Counted from the first letter of the stretch, positions 16,413 through 27,704 are shown. The stretch: 64,000 nt of DNA from Vibrio coralliilyticus (GCF_024449095.1 NZ_CP024628.1:372001-436000), one strand, 5' to 3'. Translations and numbers: made by a program. Notes: generated from the letters alone by a model not told the origin.

Positions 16413-17300
16413 ATGAGTCAGCAGCAAGTCGCGTTTATTGGTCTAGGTGTGATGGGTTACCCGATGGCGGGTTACTTAAGTAAAGCCGGATATTCCACCA
16501 AAGTGTTTAACCGCACTAAAACCAAAGCAGACAAATGGGCTGTGGAATACCAAGGTATTGCGTGTGAGACGCCAAAGCAAGCAGCGCAGGATTGCGATGT
16601 CGTGTTCATTTGTGTGGGCAATGATGATGACGTGCGAAGTGTTGTTTACGGTGAAGATGGCGTACTGGCTGGGTTGAAAGCAGGTGCTGTGCTGGTCGAC
16701 CATACTACAACCTCAGCTGAGCTGGCGGTTGAACTGGCGGCCGCAGCAAAAGAAAACGGTAATCAGTTTATTGATGCGCCAGTTTCTGGTGGTCAAGCGG
16801 GCGCGGAAAACGGCGTGTTGACCATTATGTGTGGTGGTGAGCAAGCAGTGTTCGAGCAAGTCTCACCAGTGATGGATGTGTACGCTAAACAAATGACGCT
16901 ATTGGGGGAAAATGGTCAGGGCCAGCGCTGTAAAATGGTCAACCAAATCTGTATTGGTGGCATTCTGCAAGGGCTTAGTGAAGCGCTACTACTCGCTCAA
17001 AAATCTGGTTTGGATGTTGAGCAAGTGGTCGAGACCTTGAAGCATGGTGCGGCTGGCTCATGGCAAATGGAAAATCGAGCCGTGACAATGTCACAAGATA
17101 AATTCGATTTTGGCTTTGCCATTGACTGGATGCGCAAAGACCTAGGTTTCTGCCTAAAGGAAGCGGAACGAGTCGGGCTTGATTTACCTTTAACCAAGAA
17201 GGTTGATGAGCAATACGCTCAGCTACAACAAGATGGCTATGGGCGTATGGATACTTCTGTTTTGATGAAAGCGGTGGCGAAAACATTAAGCGCTAAATAA
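16413..17300 (+). CDS. Beta-hydroxyacid dehydrogenase (3-hydroxyisobutyrate dehydrogenase family)
   Basis: A 295-residue cytosolic oxidoreductase with the Rossmann motif FIGLGVMGYPMAGYL, the substrate-binding FIDAPVSGGQAGAENG signature, and a GQRCKMVNQ segment carrying the catalytic lysine. NAD(P)-dependent oxidation of a 3-hydroxy acid (3-hydroxyisobutyrate, tartronate semialdehyde or similar) is expected. The second Rossmann strand (VFNRTKTKADK) has an Arg after Asn, which favours NADPH in this family. AAAGGAAA precedes the ATG. Single gene, no neighbours of an evident pathway, so the substrate is open. Confidence 0.87.
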   Translation: MSQQQVAFIGLGVMGYPMAGYLSKAGYSTKVFNRTKTKADKWAVEYQGIACETPKQAAQDCDVVFICVGNDDDVRSVVYGEDGVLAGLKAGAVLVDHTTTSAELAVELAAAAKENGNQFIDAPVSGGQAGAENGVLTIMCGGEQAVFEQVSPVMDVYAKQMTLLGENGQGQRCKMVNQICIGGILQGLSEALLLAQKSGLDVEQVVETLKHGAAGSWQMENRAVTMSQDKFDFGFAIDWMRKDLGFCLKEAERVGLDLPLTKKVDEQYAQLQQDGYGRMDTSVLMKAVAKTLSAK

Positions 17301-17304
17301 AACA

Positions 17305-17338
17305 ATACGCCGATGCGTGCAGGTAGCGATCGGCGTAT
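17305..17338. terminator. Hairpin/terminator downstream of dehydrogenase
   Basis: Perfect 10 bp stem ATACGCCGAT/ATCGGCGTAT. On the plus strand no T-run follows; on the minus strand it leads into TTGTTTTATTT, so it more likely ends transcripts coming from the katG side. Confidence 0.5.
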
Positions 17339-17373
17339 GGATTTCAGTTCTGATTTAAGCGGGTTGCTCAGCA

Positions 17374-17433
17374 TCAGTAGAAGATAAACAGCTCTTTGGT
17401 ATCAAACAACTTAAAGAATTCGAATCCTTTCAT
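17374..17433 (-). CDS. Possible 19-residue small protein downstream of katG
   Basis: On the minus strand GAGGAAG lies 7 bp upstream of an ATG opening a 19-codon frame (MKGFEFFKLFDTKELFIFY) ended by TGA, with a second in-frame TGA two codons on. The peptide is rich in Phe and amphipathic. A hairpin with T-rich tail follows at 17305-17338, completing a plausible mini-gene. It lies 200 bp after katG and could be independent. The 17301-17632 gap holds nothing else I recognise. There is no family match I know of, so this is a low-confidence call. Confidence 0.3.
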   Translation of the reverse strand: MKGFEFFKLFDTKELFIFY

Positions 17434-17632
17434 AGCCAACTTCCTCACTTGTAACATCGAAGGTTAATGGATTAGTGAAGCTCTTATGCGCTTCGTTTCT
17501 TAACTATGGTTACCTCTTTAAATTTAGTGCAACTTGTCGTTATTTGCCAAATTGTTGATGAGTTAGTCACTTGCAAGGTCTGGCTTGTTGATACCCCACG
17601 ACCTATTGTCGGCCGTGGGCTGACAAGCTAAC

Positions 17633-20126
<2,494 letters not shown>

Positions 20127-20744
20127 TTAACCGAATTTAACTTCTAGCTGTTCGGCTTTATTCCAGCTGTCGTGAGTTTTGATCTGAGAAGCGTAGCGAA
20201 TAATATTGGGGTAGCGTTCCAGTAGCCCAAACTTGGTGAGAATATCGACAATGAAGGACATCATGATATCGGCTCCAGTCAACTTATCTGCAACCAGATA
20301 ACGCTTATTCTCCAAGCGTTGGTCAACGTAACTCATAACCTTGTGTAGCTCGATCTCCGCATAATCAGGCAGGAAGTTCATCTGAGCGCCATCCTTCGCG
20401 ATGAACGTCTTTAACAGTAATGGCAGTGCCGCAGAGCTTTCTGCAAAATGCAACCATTGTAAATAATCTAGGTGTTCACTTGAGCCTTTAGGCGGTGCGA
20501 GCCTGTCTGCAGCGTATTTGCCGATCAGGTACTCAGTAATGGCTCCAGACTCGGTAATGACATGCCCGTCTTCTTCAATCACCGGAGATTTACCAAGTGG
20601 ATGAATAGCCTTTAGCTCTGGCGGGGCGAGAAAAGTCACGCTATCGCGATGATAAGGTACGACTTCATAGTTAACTCCCAGTTCTTCCAACAGCCAAATA
20701 ATGCGTTTAGAGCGTGATTGATTGAGATGATGTAATTTAATCAT
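20127..20744 (-). CDS. Glutathione S-transferase family protein
   Basis: The 205-residue protein has an N-terminal thioredoxin-like domain (LHHLNQSRSKRIIWLLEELG; HPLGKSPVIEEDG; ITESGAITEYLIGKY with the Glu-Ser glutathione-binding pair) and a helical C-terminal domain with KLTGADIMMSF. The Ser in LNQSRS is the probable activating residue. It should conjugate or reduce electrophiles with glutathione in the cytosol. It begins 12 bp after the CurA-like gene stop, so it forms an operon with that alkenal/one reductase under the TetR regulator, a coherent electrophile-detoxification unit. Confidence 0.9.
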   Translation of the reverse strand: MIKLHHLNQSRSKRIIWLLEELGVNYEVVPYHRDSVTFLAPPELKAIHPLGKSPVIEEDGHVITESGAITEYLIGKYAADRLAPPKGSSEHLDYLQWLHFAESSAALPLLLKTFIAKDGAQMNFLPDYAEIELHKVMSYVDQRLENKRYLVADKLTGADIMMSFIVDILTKFGLLERYPNIIRYASQIKTHDSWNKAEQLEVKFG

Positions 20745-20756
20745 GTTGGTCTCCGG

Positions 20757-21788
20757 TTACAGTGGGTTGTTGGTTTTTACCACCAGCTTGCCAAAGTTCT
20801 CGCCTTCTAGCAGGCCGATAAAGGCTTGTGGTGCTTTGTCAAAGCCTTCGATTAGATGTTCGCGATAGTGGATTTTTCCTTCTGCTAACCACTGGCTCAT
20901 GTCAGTGGCGAACTCTTCATAACGATGAGCGTAGTCATCAAAAATGATAAAGCCCTGCATTTTGATACGCTTGATAAGAAGTTGTGACATGAGTAGGGAC
21001 ATTCGGTCAGGCCCCTCAGGCAGTGCCGTCGCATTGTATTGAGAAATCAGACCGCAAAGTGGGATTCGAGCGCTGGTATTGAGTAGTGGCATGACGGCGT
21101 CGAAGACTTTACCACCGACGTTTTCAAAGTAGATGTCGATACCTTGGTCACAGACTTTGGCTAATTGCTCGGCAAAATCATCTGCCTTGTGGTCGATACA
21201 TTCGTCGAAGCCTAATTGTTGTTTGGCATATCGGCATTTTTCTTCACCACCGGCTACACCAATCACACGGCAACCTTTCAGTTTGCCGATTTGACCAACC
21301 ATCGAACCGACAGCACCTGTCGCTGCGGCAACCACCAAAGTCTCACCTGATTTGGGTTGGCCAATATCCAGTAAACCCATATATGCGGTAAAGCCTGGCA
21401 TGCCCATCACGCCGAGCGCATAGGAGGGGTGAGTTGGGTTCATGCCCATTTTAATTAGCCCTTCACCGTCTGAAATCGCGTAATCTTGCCAGCCAGCGAA
21501 AGCCAGTACCCATTCCCCAACTGAATAATCAGGATGGTTTGAGGCTTTAACTTGGCACACTGTGCCACCGACCATCACGTCATCAATCGCAACAGGGTCG
21601 GCATAGGATTTGGCATCACTCATACGCCCACGCATGTATGGGTCGAGAGACAGATACACACTTCGTAGTAGTAGCTCACCTTGAGCAGGGACGGGCTTTT
21701 GGGTTTCTTCTAAACGGAAGTTTTCAGCAGTTGGTGCTCCTTTAGGGCGTGAAGCAAGAACGATGCGTCGGTTTACGTTGTTAGTCAT
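20757..21788 (-). CDS. CurA-like NADPH-dependent alkenal/one reductase (MDR superfamily)
   Basis: This 343-residue zinc-free medium-chain reductase has the family N-terminus NRRIVLASRPKGAPTAENFR, the YLSLDPYMRGRM motif, cofactor-binding AAATGAVGSMVGQIGKL, and the NVGGKVFDAV motif. Relatives (CurA, leukotriene B4 dehydrogenase-like) reduce alpha,beta-unsaturated carbonyls with NADPH. It is preceded by an exact copy of the TetR operator (21804-21818) and followed by a GST gene in one operon. Substrate is a reactive enone or enal by inference. Confidence 0.9.
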   Translation of the reverse strand: MTNNVNRRIVLASRPKGAPTAENFRLEETQKPVPAQGELLLRSVYLSLDPYMRGRMSDAKSYADPVAIDDVMVGGTVCQVKASNHPDYSVGEWVLAFAGWQDYAISDGEGLIKMGMNPTHPSYALGVMGMPGFTAYMGLLDIGQPKSGETLVVAAATGAVGSMVGQIGKLKGCRVIGVAGGEEKCRYAKQQLGFDECIDHKADDFAEQLAKVCDQGIDIYFENVGGKVFDAVMPLLNTSARIPLCGLISQYNATALPEGPDRMSLLMSQLLIKRIKMQGFIIFDDYAHRYEEFATDMSQWLAEGKIHYREHLIEGFDKAPQAFIGLLEGENFGKLVVKTNNPL

Positions 21789-21803
21789 TGTGTTTCCTAT
21801 TAT

Positions 21804-21818
21804 TAGACCAGTCGTCTA
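21804..21818. promoter_or_regulatory. TetR-type operator, copy 1 (upstream of curA-like gene)
   Basis: TAGAC-CAGTC-GTCTA is an inverted repeat 15 bp long, 16 bp before the curA-like start. The identical sequence, with matching flanks (TTAGAC..GTCTAGT), is at 22476-22490 ahead of the tetR gene itself. Confidence 0.8.
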
Positions 21819-21830
21819 GTTGTAATTTCA

Positions 21831-21862
21831 AAAAATTCCCGTTGGTTTAGCCAAACGGGAAT
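21831..21862 (-). terminator. Intrinsic terminator after tetR gene
   Basis: On the minus strand ATTCCCGTT pairs with AACGGGAAT and is followed by TTTTTT. It separates tetR from the curA-gst operon, which therefore has its own operator-controlled promoter. Confidence 0.8.
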
Positions 21863-21869
21863 AGGTAAC

Positions 21870-22463
21870 TTAAGTGCTAAGTAGAGACTGAGTGGTCTCT
21901 AAGCTACGTTCAAGATGTGATTGATCCTGAACCAGTTTGTTGAGAAGGCTTGCGCCAAGCCATTGTTGGTAAAGCTGAGCCGCAACCAAATGTGCATCCA
22001 CAGTTTGAATAGACTGATCTTTAATACCAGCCTCTATGCAGCTCGCGATGGAGGCAATGACTGCTCCTGCGCCATTCGCTAGCTTGATACGCATAGGCTC
22101 AGATAGATCAGAAACTTCGGCACTGAGCTTGACCACAAGGCATCGATTGGCATTACAGACACCATTTTCTACGTCTAACCAGCGTGAGAAGTACCCCATT
22201 AAACGCTGATAACCATTGCCTGTATCAGCAGTAAAAATGTCATTAATACGCGCTAAGTAGCTCGTAAAATAATTTTCAATAAGCGCTTCACCAAATTGCT
22301 CTTTGGACTTGAAATAGTGATAGAAGGATCCTTTCGGTACATCTGCGGTCTTGAGCAACTCAGATAAACCCACTGCTGTGAAGCCCTTGTTTACCACTAA
22401 TTCGTAACCCACATTGAGAATATGTTGGCGAGTGTCGTGTGTTCTTTCATTCATAGCGTGCAA
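21870..22463 (-). CDS. TetR/AcrR-family repressor
   Basis: The 197-residue protein has the TetR helix-turn-helix (TRQHILNVGYELVVNKGFTAVGLSELLKTADVPKGSFYHYFKSKEQFGEAL) in its first 60 residues and a ligand domain beyond. The ATG four codons in (MNERTHD) is an equally good start. It is autoregulated by inference, since the TAGAC-N5-GTCTA palindrome lies 13-27 bp upstream. The same palindrome precedes curA-gst. Cys residues in the C-terminal domain (VCNANRCLVV; SIASCIEAG) may sense electrophiles, as in NemR/AcuR-type relatives. Ligand is not established. Confidence 0.9.
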   Translation of the reverse strand: MHAMNERTHDTRQHILNVGYELVVNKGFTAVGLSELLKTADVPKGSFYHYFKSKEQFGEALIENYFTSYLARINDIFTADTGNGYQRLMGYFSRWLDVENGVCNANRCLVVKLSAEVSDLSEPMRIKLANGAGAVIASIASCIEAGIKDQSIQTVDAHLVAAQLYQQWLGASLLNKLVQDQSHLERSLETTQSLLST

Positions 22464-22475
22464 TATAGAATAAAT

Positions 22476-22490
22476 TAGACCAGTCGTCTA
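22476..22490. promoter_or_regulatory. TetR-type operator, copy 2 (autoregulatory)
   Basis: The same TAGAC-CAGTC-GTCTA palindrome as at 21804, 13 bp upstream of the tetR start, so a bound repressor would block its own transcription. Confidence 0.8.
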
Positions 22491-22592
22491 GTGTTGTAGT
22501 GACTTGACTTGACTTGTTTGGTTTGGCCATAAATGCGAACCGTTTAACTGACTCTATCAAAGAGTGGGTTGAACGACTCGCACGCTAAGTGG

Positions 22593-24311
22593 CTAAAGTT
22601 TCAGTGGTAAGACATCTGGGCTGTCTGAATGAGAATCCTTGTTTTGTTGCTTTAGGTAGGATTTTGACTGAGTATGTACGGCCTGGCTTCGGCCATTATT
22701 TTTGGCTTGATACAAAGCGGTATCTGCGGCTTTAATGAGCTCAGTAGTCGAAGTGTTAAGCTCAGGGAAAGTCGTCACCCCGATGGAAACACCGAGTTGC
22801 CCTAATGATAATCCTTTCATGTCTAAGTGCAGATCTCTAACGGAGTCGACAATGTGATTGGCGAGCTCCATTGACTCATCTACTGAGCTACTTGGGCAGA
22901 TCACCGCCAGTTCTTCACCGCCAAGGCGGCAGGCGACGTGTTCGTCGCCTATTTCTCGTTTCAATAGATTGGCCACTTCTTTTAATACGTAATCCCCTGC
23001 ATCATGGCCGAAGTTATCATTAAAGCGTTTGAAATGATCTAAATCCAACATCAGAAGTGATATAGGGCTGTTGTCTTGTGCGGCTTTTGCCCACTCTTTC
23101 TCAAAAATTTCTTCAAAATAACGGCGATTGAATAGGCCTGTTAAAGGATCCCGCATCGCTTGTGAACGAAGCTTCTCTTGTAGGCTTAAGTTCGCCAGTG
23201 CCAAACCAAGGTGCTCTGCGATGGTAAACGAAAGCTGCTTGATATCTTCAGATATCTCTCCAGTTTGGTCATCAAAATACAAGTGAAACATGCCCACTGT
23301 GTTACCATGAGCGGTAAGAGGGATACAAAGAGTGAGCCCATCGGTCGAGGCCTGGTTCATGTGGTTGCATGAGAGGTTATGATGCTTCTCTTTCGATAAA
23401 TGATATTTCCCTTTTCGCAGTGCCCAGCAGTCGTTAGGGGCGTATAGCTTACTTGCGGGCCATTCGCCTCCCCAGTCGAGTTTGACTTCCAACTGGTTGC
23501 GAGAGTCGCGCATGATGGAGACACAGCCATTCACGTTACCTAATACTCTGGGAATGATGTCTGCCACCACAATTTGTGCCTCTTTCACTGTATTGCAGGC
23601 CGCTAGCATGTTGGCTAATTGGTGGAGCAGTTCAATTTCCTGAGTGCTTTTCTGAATACGATATTCCTGCTGATCCCTTTCCGCTTGAACCATCCGGAAT
23701 AATTTACGATGGCTGACCCAAGTTGAAATAACAAGAATTAATACCGAACACGCCATTAAGACGTGTTCGATAAACTTCAAATCAGCCGACATGGCGTAGA
23801 CTGAAGTCATGGGCATCGCGAGACGAAGAATATATGTTGAGTCGTGACCATGGCCGTCTTCAGGGAGTTCAAGCTTTTTAGCTACATAAAGTAATTCTTG
23901 GTTTAAGGATTGGCTAAACCGTTTGGATATGCCTATTTCACCAGATAAGGCGGAAACAAACTCTTGTCGGCGACTGTGATCGTCAAGCCGAGCTATCTCT
24001 CGGTTATTCAATTGGGAGTCGCCCAGTACTTCCCCTGAACTGTGTATGATGGTGAATCGTTGCTCAAAGCTAGATTGTGAAAGTGTATCAAGGAAGCTAT
24101 CTATTTCAGGTTGACTCATATCATAGAGATCAAGGTTCTTGTCTTGAATTTGATGTGAGACGTCATCAATGATGTTTGACATGTAGGTACTGACAATATT
24201 TGTGACCCAATTGTCTAGTGTCTTATCGTAATAGTAGCCACCAACAAGTAAAGAAAGGGTCAGTGCCACAACAGGGAAGTATTGAAAGCGATTAAGAGAA
24301 GAGCGAATCAT
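22593..24311 (-). CDS. Membrane-bound GAF-GGDEF diguanylate cyclase
   Basis: In this 572-residue protein, residues ~10-30 and ~180-205 are membrane helices enclosing a ~150-residue periplasmic sensor. A coiled coil leads to a GAF domain (~225-380) containing NDCWALRKGKYHLS and LTLCIPLTAHG, followed by a GGDEF domain starting at DPLTGLFNRRYFEEIF with the active site RLGGEELAV. The product c-di-GMP would favour attachment over swimming. The inhibitory RxxD site is replaced by GDEH, so product inhibition through that site is not expected. Single gene; the signal for the periplasmic domain is unknown. Confidence 0.92.
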   Translation of the reverse strand: MIRSSLNRFQYFPVVALTLSLLVGGYYYDKTLDNWVTNIVSTYMSNIIDDVSHQIQDKNLDLYDMSQPEIDSFLDTLSQSSFEQRFTIIHSSGEVLGDSQLNNREIARLDDHSRRQEFVSALSGEIGISKRFSQSLNQELLYVAKKLELPEDGHGHDSTYILRLAMPMTSVYAMSADLKFIEHVLMACSVLILVISTWVSHRKLFRMVQAERDQQEYRIQKSTQEIELLHQLANMLAACNTVKEAQIVVADIIPRVLGNVNGCVSIMRDSRNQLEVKLDWGGEWPASKLYAPNDCWALRKGKYHLSKEKHHNLSCNHMNQASTDGLTLCIPLTAHGNTVGMFHLYFDDQTGEISEDIKQLSFTIAEHLGLALANLSLQEKLRSQAMRDPLTGLFNRRYFEEIFEKEWAKAAQDNSPISLLMLDLDHFKRFNDNFGHDAGDYVLKEVANLLKREIGDEHVACRLGGEELAVICPSSSVDESMELANHIVDSVRDLHLDMKGLSLGQLGVSIGVTTFPELNTSTTELIKAADTALYQAKNNGRSQAVHTQSKSYLKQQNKDSHSDSPDVLPLKL

Positions 24312-24496
24312 AAGGTCCCCATACTAACGGCTATAAAGATGGATTTTTACGTAAAAAGTCAAACGATACTCAACAGAGAGATTACTATTAACAATAAGTA
24401 AGTGTAGAAGTTCTCTGACTATATGCAATTGTGTTATTGCTCTTTGGTTTTATAAAACTTTTCCATTAGGTTGTTGATTTATATAAGGGATTCAGG

Positions 24497-25261
24497 ATGA
24501 AAGGGTTACGCTTAGGTATAATGATGCTTGCTCTAGCAGCACTGAAACCTTGTGCTGCAAAGTCCATTGACTTAGTGACGCTTGAGTATCCGCCCTATAT
24601 AGAAATGCAAGGACAGCAAGTCTCAGGCGTTGCTGTAGAGCTCGTAAGATATGTCTTTCATCAGTTAGAAACGCCAGTGAAGATCACGGTGTTACCTTGG
24701 GCGAGAGCACTAACCTTGGTTAAACGCGGCCGTGCTGATGGTATCTTTACTGCGTTCAAAAATCCCGAGCGGGAAAAATTTGCAGATTTTTCGGAAAATG
24801 TGCTCTTCGTTCAAAATATCAGTCTCATGGCTCTCAAAGGAAGTGATTACAAACCTACAGAAGTTTTAGCTGGGGATGTATCCAAAATTGCTCTTTGTGT
24901 CGTCAATGGCGTGAGTTATGGCAAACGTATGGATGAAAAGATCGCGAAGGGGGGCTTTCGGCTTATTTTCCAAAGAAACAGCACGGAAGAGTGCGCTCAT
25001 CTCGTCCGGACGAAACGCGCAGATATATGGGTAAATAATGAGTTTGGTGCGCGTAGTATTCTTGTTCGTGAAGGTTTAGATAATGATATTGAGATTTTAT
25101 CGCCTCCTATTGAAGCGACACCCAGCTATATTGCCTTTTCCAAAGGTCGCAACCACGGCGAATTACTGAAGCGTTTTGATCAAGTCTTATTCAATATGAA
25201 GCAAGACGGACGCTACGAAGCACTCATTTATGACTATTTCGAAAACATGAGAGTAAAGTAA
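24497..25261 (+). CDS. Periplasmic solute-binding protein, family 3-like
   Basis: This 254-residue protein has a signal peptide (MKGLRLGIMMLALAALKPCAAKS) followed by LVTLEYPPYIEMQGQQVSGVAVELVRYVF, the N-lobe pattern of polar amino-acid/family 3 binding proteins, and later RADGIFTAFKNPERE. No permease or ATPase gene is near, so it may be an orphan binding protein or a sensor partner rather than part of a transporter. It is divergent from the diguanylate cyclase gene across 185 bp; a functional link (ligand sensing for the cyclase) is possible but unsupported by sequence. Confidence 0.8.
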   Translation: MKGLRLGIMMLALAALKPCAAKSIDLVTLEYPPYIEMQGQQVSGVAVELVRYVFHQLETPVKITVLPWARALTLVKRGRADGIFTAFKNPEREKFADFSENVLFVQNISLMALKGSDYKPTEVLAGDVSKIALCVVNGVSYGKRMDEKIAKGGFRLIFQRNSTEECAHLVRTKRADIWVNNEFGARSILVREGLDNDIEILSPPIEATPSYIAFSKGRNHGELLKRFDQVLFNMKQDGRYEALIYDYFENMRVK

Positions 25262-25296
25262 GTTGGTCTCTTTGTTTGGCTGGTAGAGTCGGATAA

Positions 25297-25315
25297 CGCC
25301 CGGTTATGCCGGGCG
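25297..25315. other. GC-rich hairpin between convergent genes
   Basis: CGCCCGG/CCGGGCG stem with TTATG loop separates the solute-binding gene from yqfB. No T-tract on either side, so termination is uncertain. Confidence 0.45.
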
Positions 25316-25328
25316 AGTGCTGCACTGC

Positions 25329-25649
25329 TTATGCATTCACCAGTTCATAAGTGATCAAAAACAGATCGTCTGTACTTGGGTAGATCTCACGAATCAGTTG
25401 TTTAAGCTTGGGCAGTTCAATCGCTTCTTGCTCTGCATGAAATTCGTTAATGTCATTGAACTCAAGCGGCTCGACAGCAAGGATTTTTATCTCGCACACC
25501 TTTTCATCTTTCTCCAAAGTGAACACTTCAACCTGAGTGCCTGGCACATAGTGAGACTCCGATTCGTCACGAATGGTAATCGTCTTTTTACCAGAAGTAA
25601 TCAGCGGAGTTAGAAACTCAAAGAAAGTAATTTTAGTTGGTGCGTTCAT
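25329..25649 (-). CDS. yqfB: N4-acetylcytidine amidohydrolase (YqfB, ASCH domain)
   Basis: The 106-residue ASCH-fold protein matches E. coli YqfB: ITFFEFLTPLITSGKKTITIRDESESHYVPG contains the Lys/Thr/Glu residues of the active site, followed by FHAEQEAIELPKLKQLIREIYP. The enzyme removes acetate from N4-acetylcytidine in the cytosol, recycling modified nucleosides. Its ATG overlaps the stop of the RhlE-like gene by 4 bp (ATGA), so the two are translationally coupled, pairing an RNA helicase with a nucleoside-salvage enzyme. Confidence 0.92.
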   Translation of the reverse strand: MNAPTKITFFEFLTPLITSGKKTITIRDESESHYVPGTQVEVFTLEKDEKVCEIKILAVEPLEFNDINEFHAEQEAIELPKLKQLIREIYPSTDDLFLITYELVNA

Positions 25650-26845
25650 TGGGCATCCTTGTCTTGACGCTTGTGCTTAGGTACGTAATTTAGAATAGAA
25701 ATAGGCACGGGTTTACGAGGCTCAAATCCTTCTACTTCTCGGCGTTCAATCAAGTGACCAAGGCGGCTTTCTATCATGCACAAATTTTTGAAGTTGTCTT
25801 TGGAAACAAAAGATATCGCTTCCCCTTTCGCATCTGCACGGCCAGTACGACCAATGCGATGTACATACTCATCCGCTGGGAAGGGCAAGTCATAGTTAAT
25901 GACTCGAGTTAGACCTTCAATATCAATACCACGTGCGCCCACCCCAGTCGCGATCATGTATTGGATTTTTCCAGCCTTAAAGTCTTCTAGTAGCTTTGAT
26001 CGCACGGCTTGGCTGCGGCCACTGTGAAAGGCTTCGGCTTCAATACCGCGCTTTTCTAACTGCTGAGCGAGTTTGGCGGCGCCATGTTTCGTTTCGATAA
26101 AGATCAATGCTTGATCCCAGTTGTTTTCTTTAATCAAGTGACTCAAAAGCGCGGACTTCTTATCTTTATCAACCGTAATTAACCATTGCTCTATGTTCTT
26201 TTTGGATGCTTGGTTAGCGGCAATCGAGATTTCATATGGGTTATGGACGGCTGTTTTCGCTAGGTCGCGAACTTTATTCGAGAGAGTGGCAGAAAACAGC
26301 AGATGCTGAATATCTGTCGGCAGGCGATCAAGGATCTTGTTGATATCATCAATGAAGCCCATATCAAGCATTCGGTCAGCTTCATCTAACACCAACATTT
26401 CTACTTCTTCAAAATGCACTGCACGTTTACCGTACATGTCAATCAGTCGGCCGGGTGTTGCAACCAGAATATCAACGCCTTCAATCAGATCTTGTTTTTG
26501 GCTTTGCTCATCTACACCACCGTACATTGCCAATGATTTCAGAGCAAGGTGTTGTCCGTAGTCACGAACCTTCTTTTCCACCTGAACGGCCAGTTCACGA
26601 GTCGGAGTCAAAATCAGGCCACGAATACGTTTCTTACGTTGAGTCTCACCTTGGCTGAGTTTTTCCAGCATTGGCAGTACAAAACTGGCGGTTTTACCTG
26701 TACCTGTTTGCGCGGCTGCAATGAGATCGTCACCGCGTAAAATCACAGGAATCGCTTTGGTCTGAATCGACGTTGGTTTGTCGTAACCCAGTTGTTGGAT
26801 AGCGTGAATAATTGGTTGGCTTAAGCCGAGCTTAGAGAATGGCAT
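25646..26845 (-). CDS. rhlE: DEAD-box ATP-dependent RNA helicase (RhlE group)
   Basis: The 399-residue protein has all helicase motifs: Q motif (GYDKPTSIQTKAIP), AAQTGTGKT, PTRELA, TPGRL, DEAD (VLDEADRMLDMGF), SAT, and HRIGRTGR. The short basic tail after residue ~365 is of the RhlE type and lacks the RNA-binding domain of DbpA or CsdA. It unwinds RNA in the cytosol, often in ribosome maturation and cold. It overlaps yqfB by 4 bp. The RhlE versus other DEAD-box label is probable rather than certain. Confidence 0.9.
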   Translation of the reverse strand: MPFSKLGLSQPIIHAIQQLGYDKPTSIQTKAIPVILRGDDLIAAAQTGTGKTASFVLPMLEKLSQGETQRKKRIRGLILTPTRELAVQVEKKVRDYGQHLALKSLAMYGGVDEQSQKQDLIEGVDILVATPGRLIDMYGKRAVHFEEVEMLVLDEADRMLDMGFIDDINKILDRLPTDIQHLLFSATLSNKVRDLAKTAVHNPYEISIAANQASKKNIEQWLITVDKDKKSALLSHLIKENNWDQALIFIETKHGAAKLAQQLEKRGIEAEAFHSGRSQAVRSKLLEDFKAGKIQYMIATGVGARGIDIEGLTRVINYDLPFPADEYVHRIGRTGRADAKGEAISFVSKDNFKNLCMIESRLGHLIERREVEGFEPRKPVPISILNYVPKHKRQDKDAQ

Positions 26846-26966
26846 CTATACACTCTGAATTTGAATAGTGAAGCAGGGAAATCCTGTGTTTGGCGCGAGT
26901 TTAGCATGATTACGCCAATCACGGGATCTCTGCCGGCCTTAATTCTTAGCCCGAACTATTAATGAT

Positions 26967-27437
26967 TTAGGCAGTAAGAATCTCTGTTACGATTTCTGTT
27001 TTCACTGAGTTGGCGATGAAACAGTGTTGGTGGGCAAGGTGATGCATCTTCTCTAACTGGGCATAATCAGGTTGCTTGCTACCAGAAAATATGATGTTAG
27101 GTCTGAGGGTTACTTTTGTTACCGAAGTTCGACCTTTGTCATCTTCTTCCATAATGCCTATGGCTTCATCAACATAAGAGTCGATGACGTAACGGCGCTT
27201 AGCGGCAATCCCTAGAAAAGTCAGCATGTGACAGCTTGAAATAGCGGCAATAAATGCTTCTTCTGGGTCAACGTTTTCCTCGACCGCATAAGGTAATGGA
27301 ACCACATGAGGGGAAGCCGAAGCAGGGACACTCACGCCGCCGTCAAATTGCCACTGGTGTCCACGACTGTATTGGTTATCGCTGAACGTTTCATGTTCAG
27401 CTCGCTGCCAGCGAATGGTGGCGCTGTAATCTGACAT
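26967..27437 (-). CDS. OsmC/Ohr-family thiol peroxidase-like protein
   Basis: This 156-residue protein has an OsmC fold pattern: SATIRWQRAEHE at the start, VDPEEAFIAAISSCHMLTFLGIAAKRRYVIDSYVDEAIG with one conserved Cys, and HCFIANSVKTEI near the end, where a second Cys residue would be the resolving partner in Ohr-type enzymes but is displaced here. Reduction of organic hydroperoxides in the cytosol is the usual role. It is the third peroxide-related gene set in this window but is not near the HxlR elements. Confidence 0.85.
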   Translation of the reverse strand: MSDYSATIRWQRAEHETFSDNQYSRGHQWQFDGGVSVPASASPHVVPLPYAVEENVDPEEAFIAAISSCHMLTFLGIAAKRRYVIDSYVDEAIGIMEEDDKGRTSVTKVTLRPNIIFSGSKQPDYAQLEKMHHLAHQHCFIANSVKTEIVTEILTA

Positions 27438-27704
27438 GCATTCCTCCGTGAATATGATGCAATGTAATTGAAGTCAACCACCGTAGAGTATCTCATCACA
27501 GGGTAGTGACCTAGACGGAAGATGCATAATCTTGATGAGCATATCTGATTGTATTTCTTGCAGCACAAGTTGGCACGAAGGCACGGCTTTTGTTAAATCG
27601 GATAATGACCATTCTTCATACATTCCAATGACTTGTTAGGCTGTAAAGTGAGTCTAGCCCTATACTGTGGTGCGTGAGGGATGAATAACAAGGAATCCAA
27701 ACTA

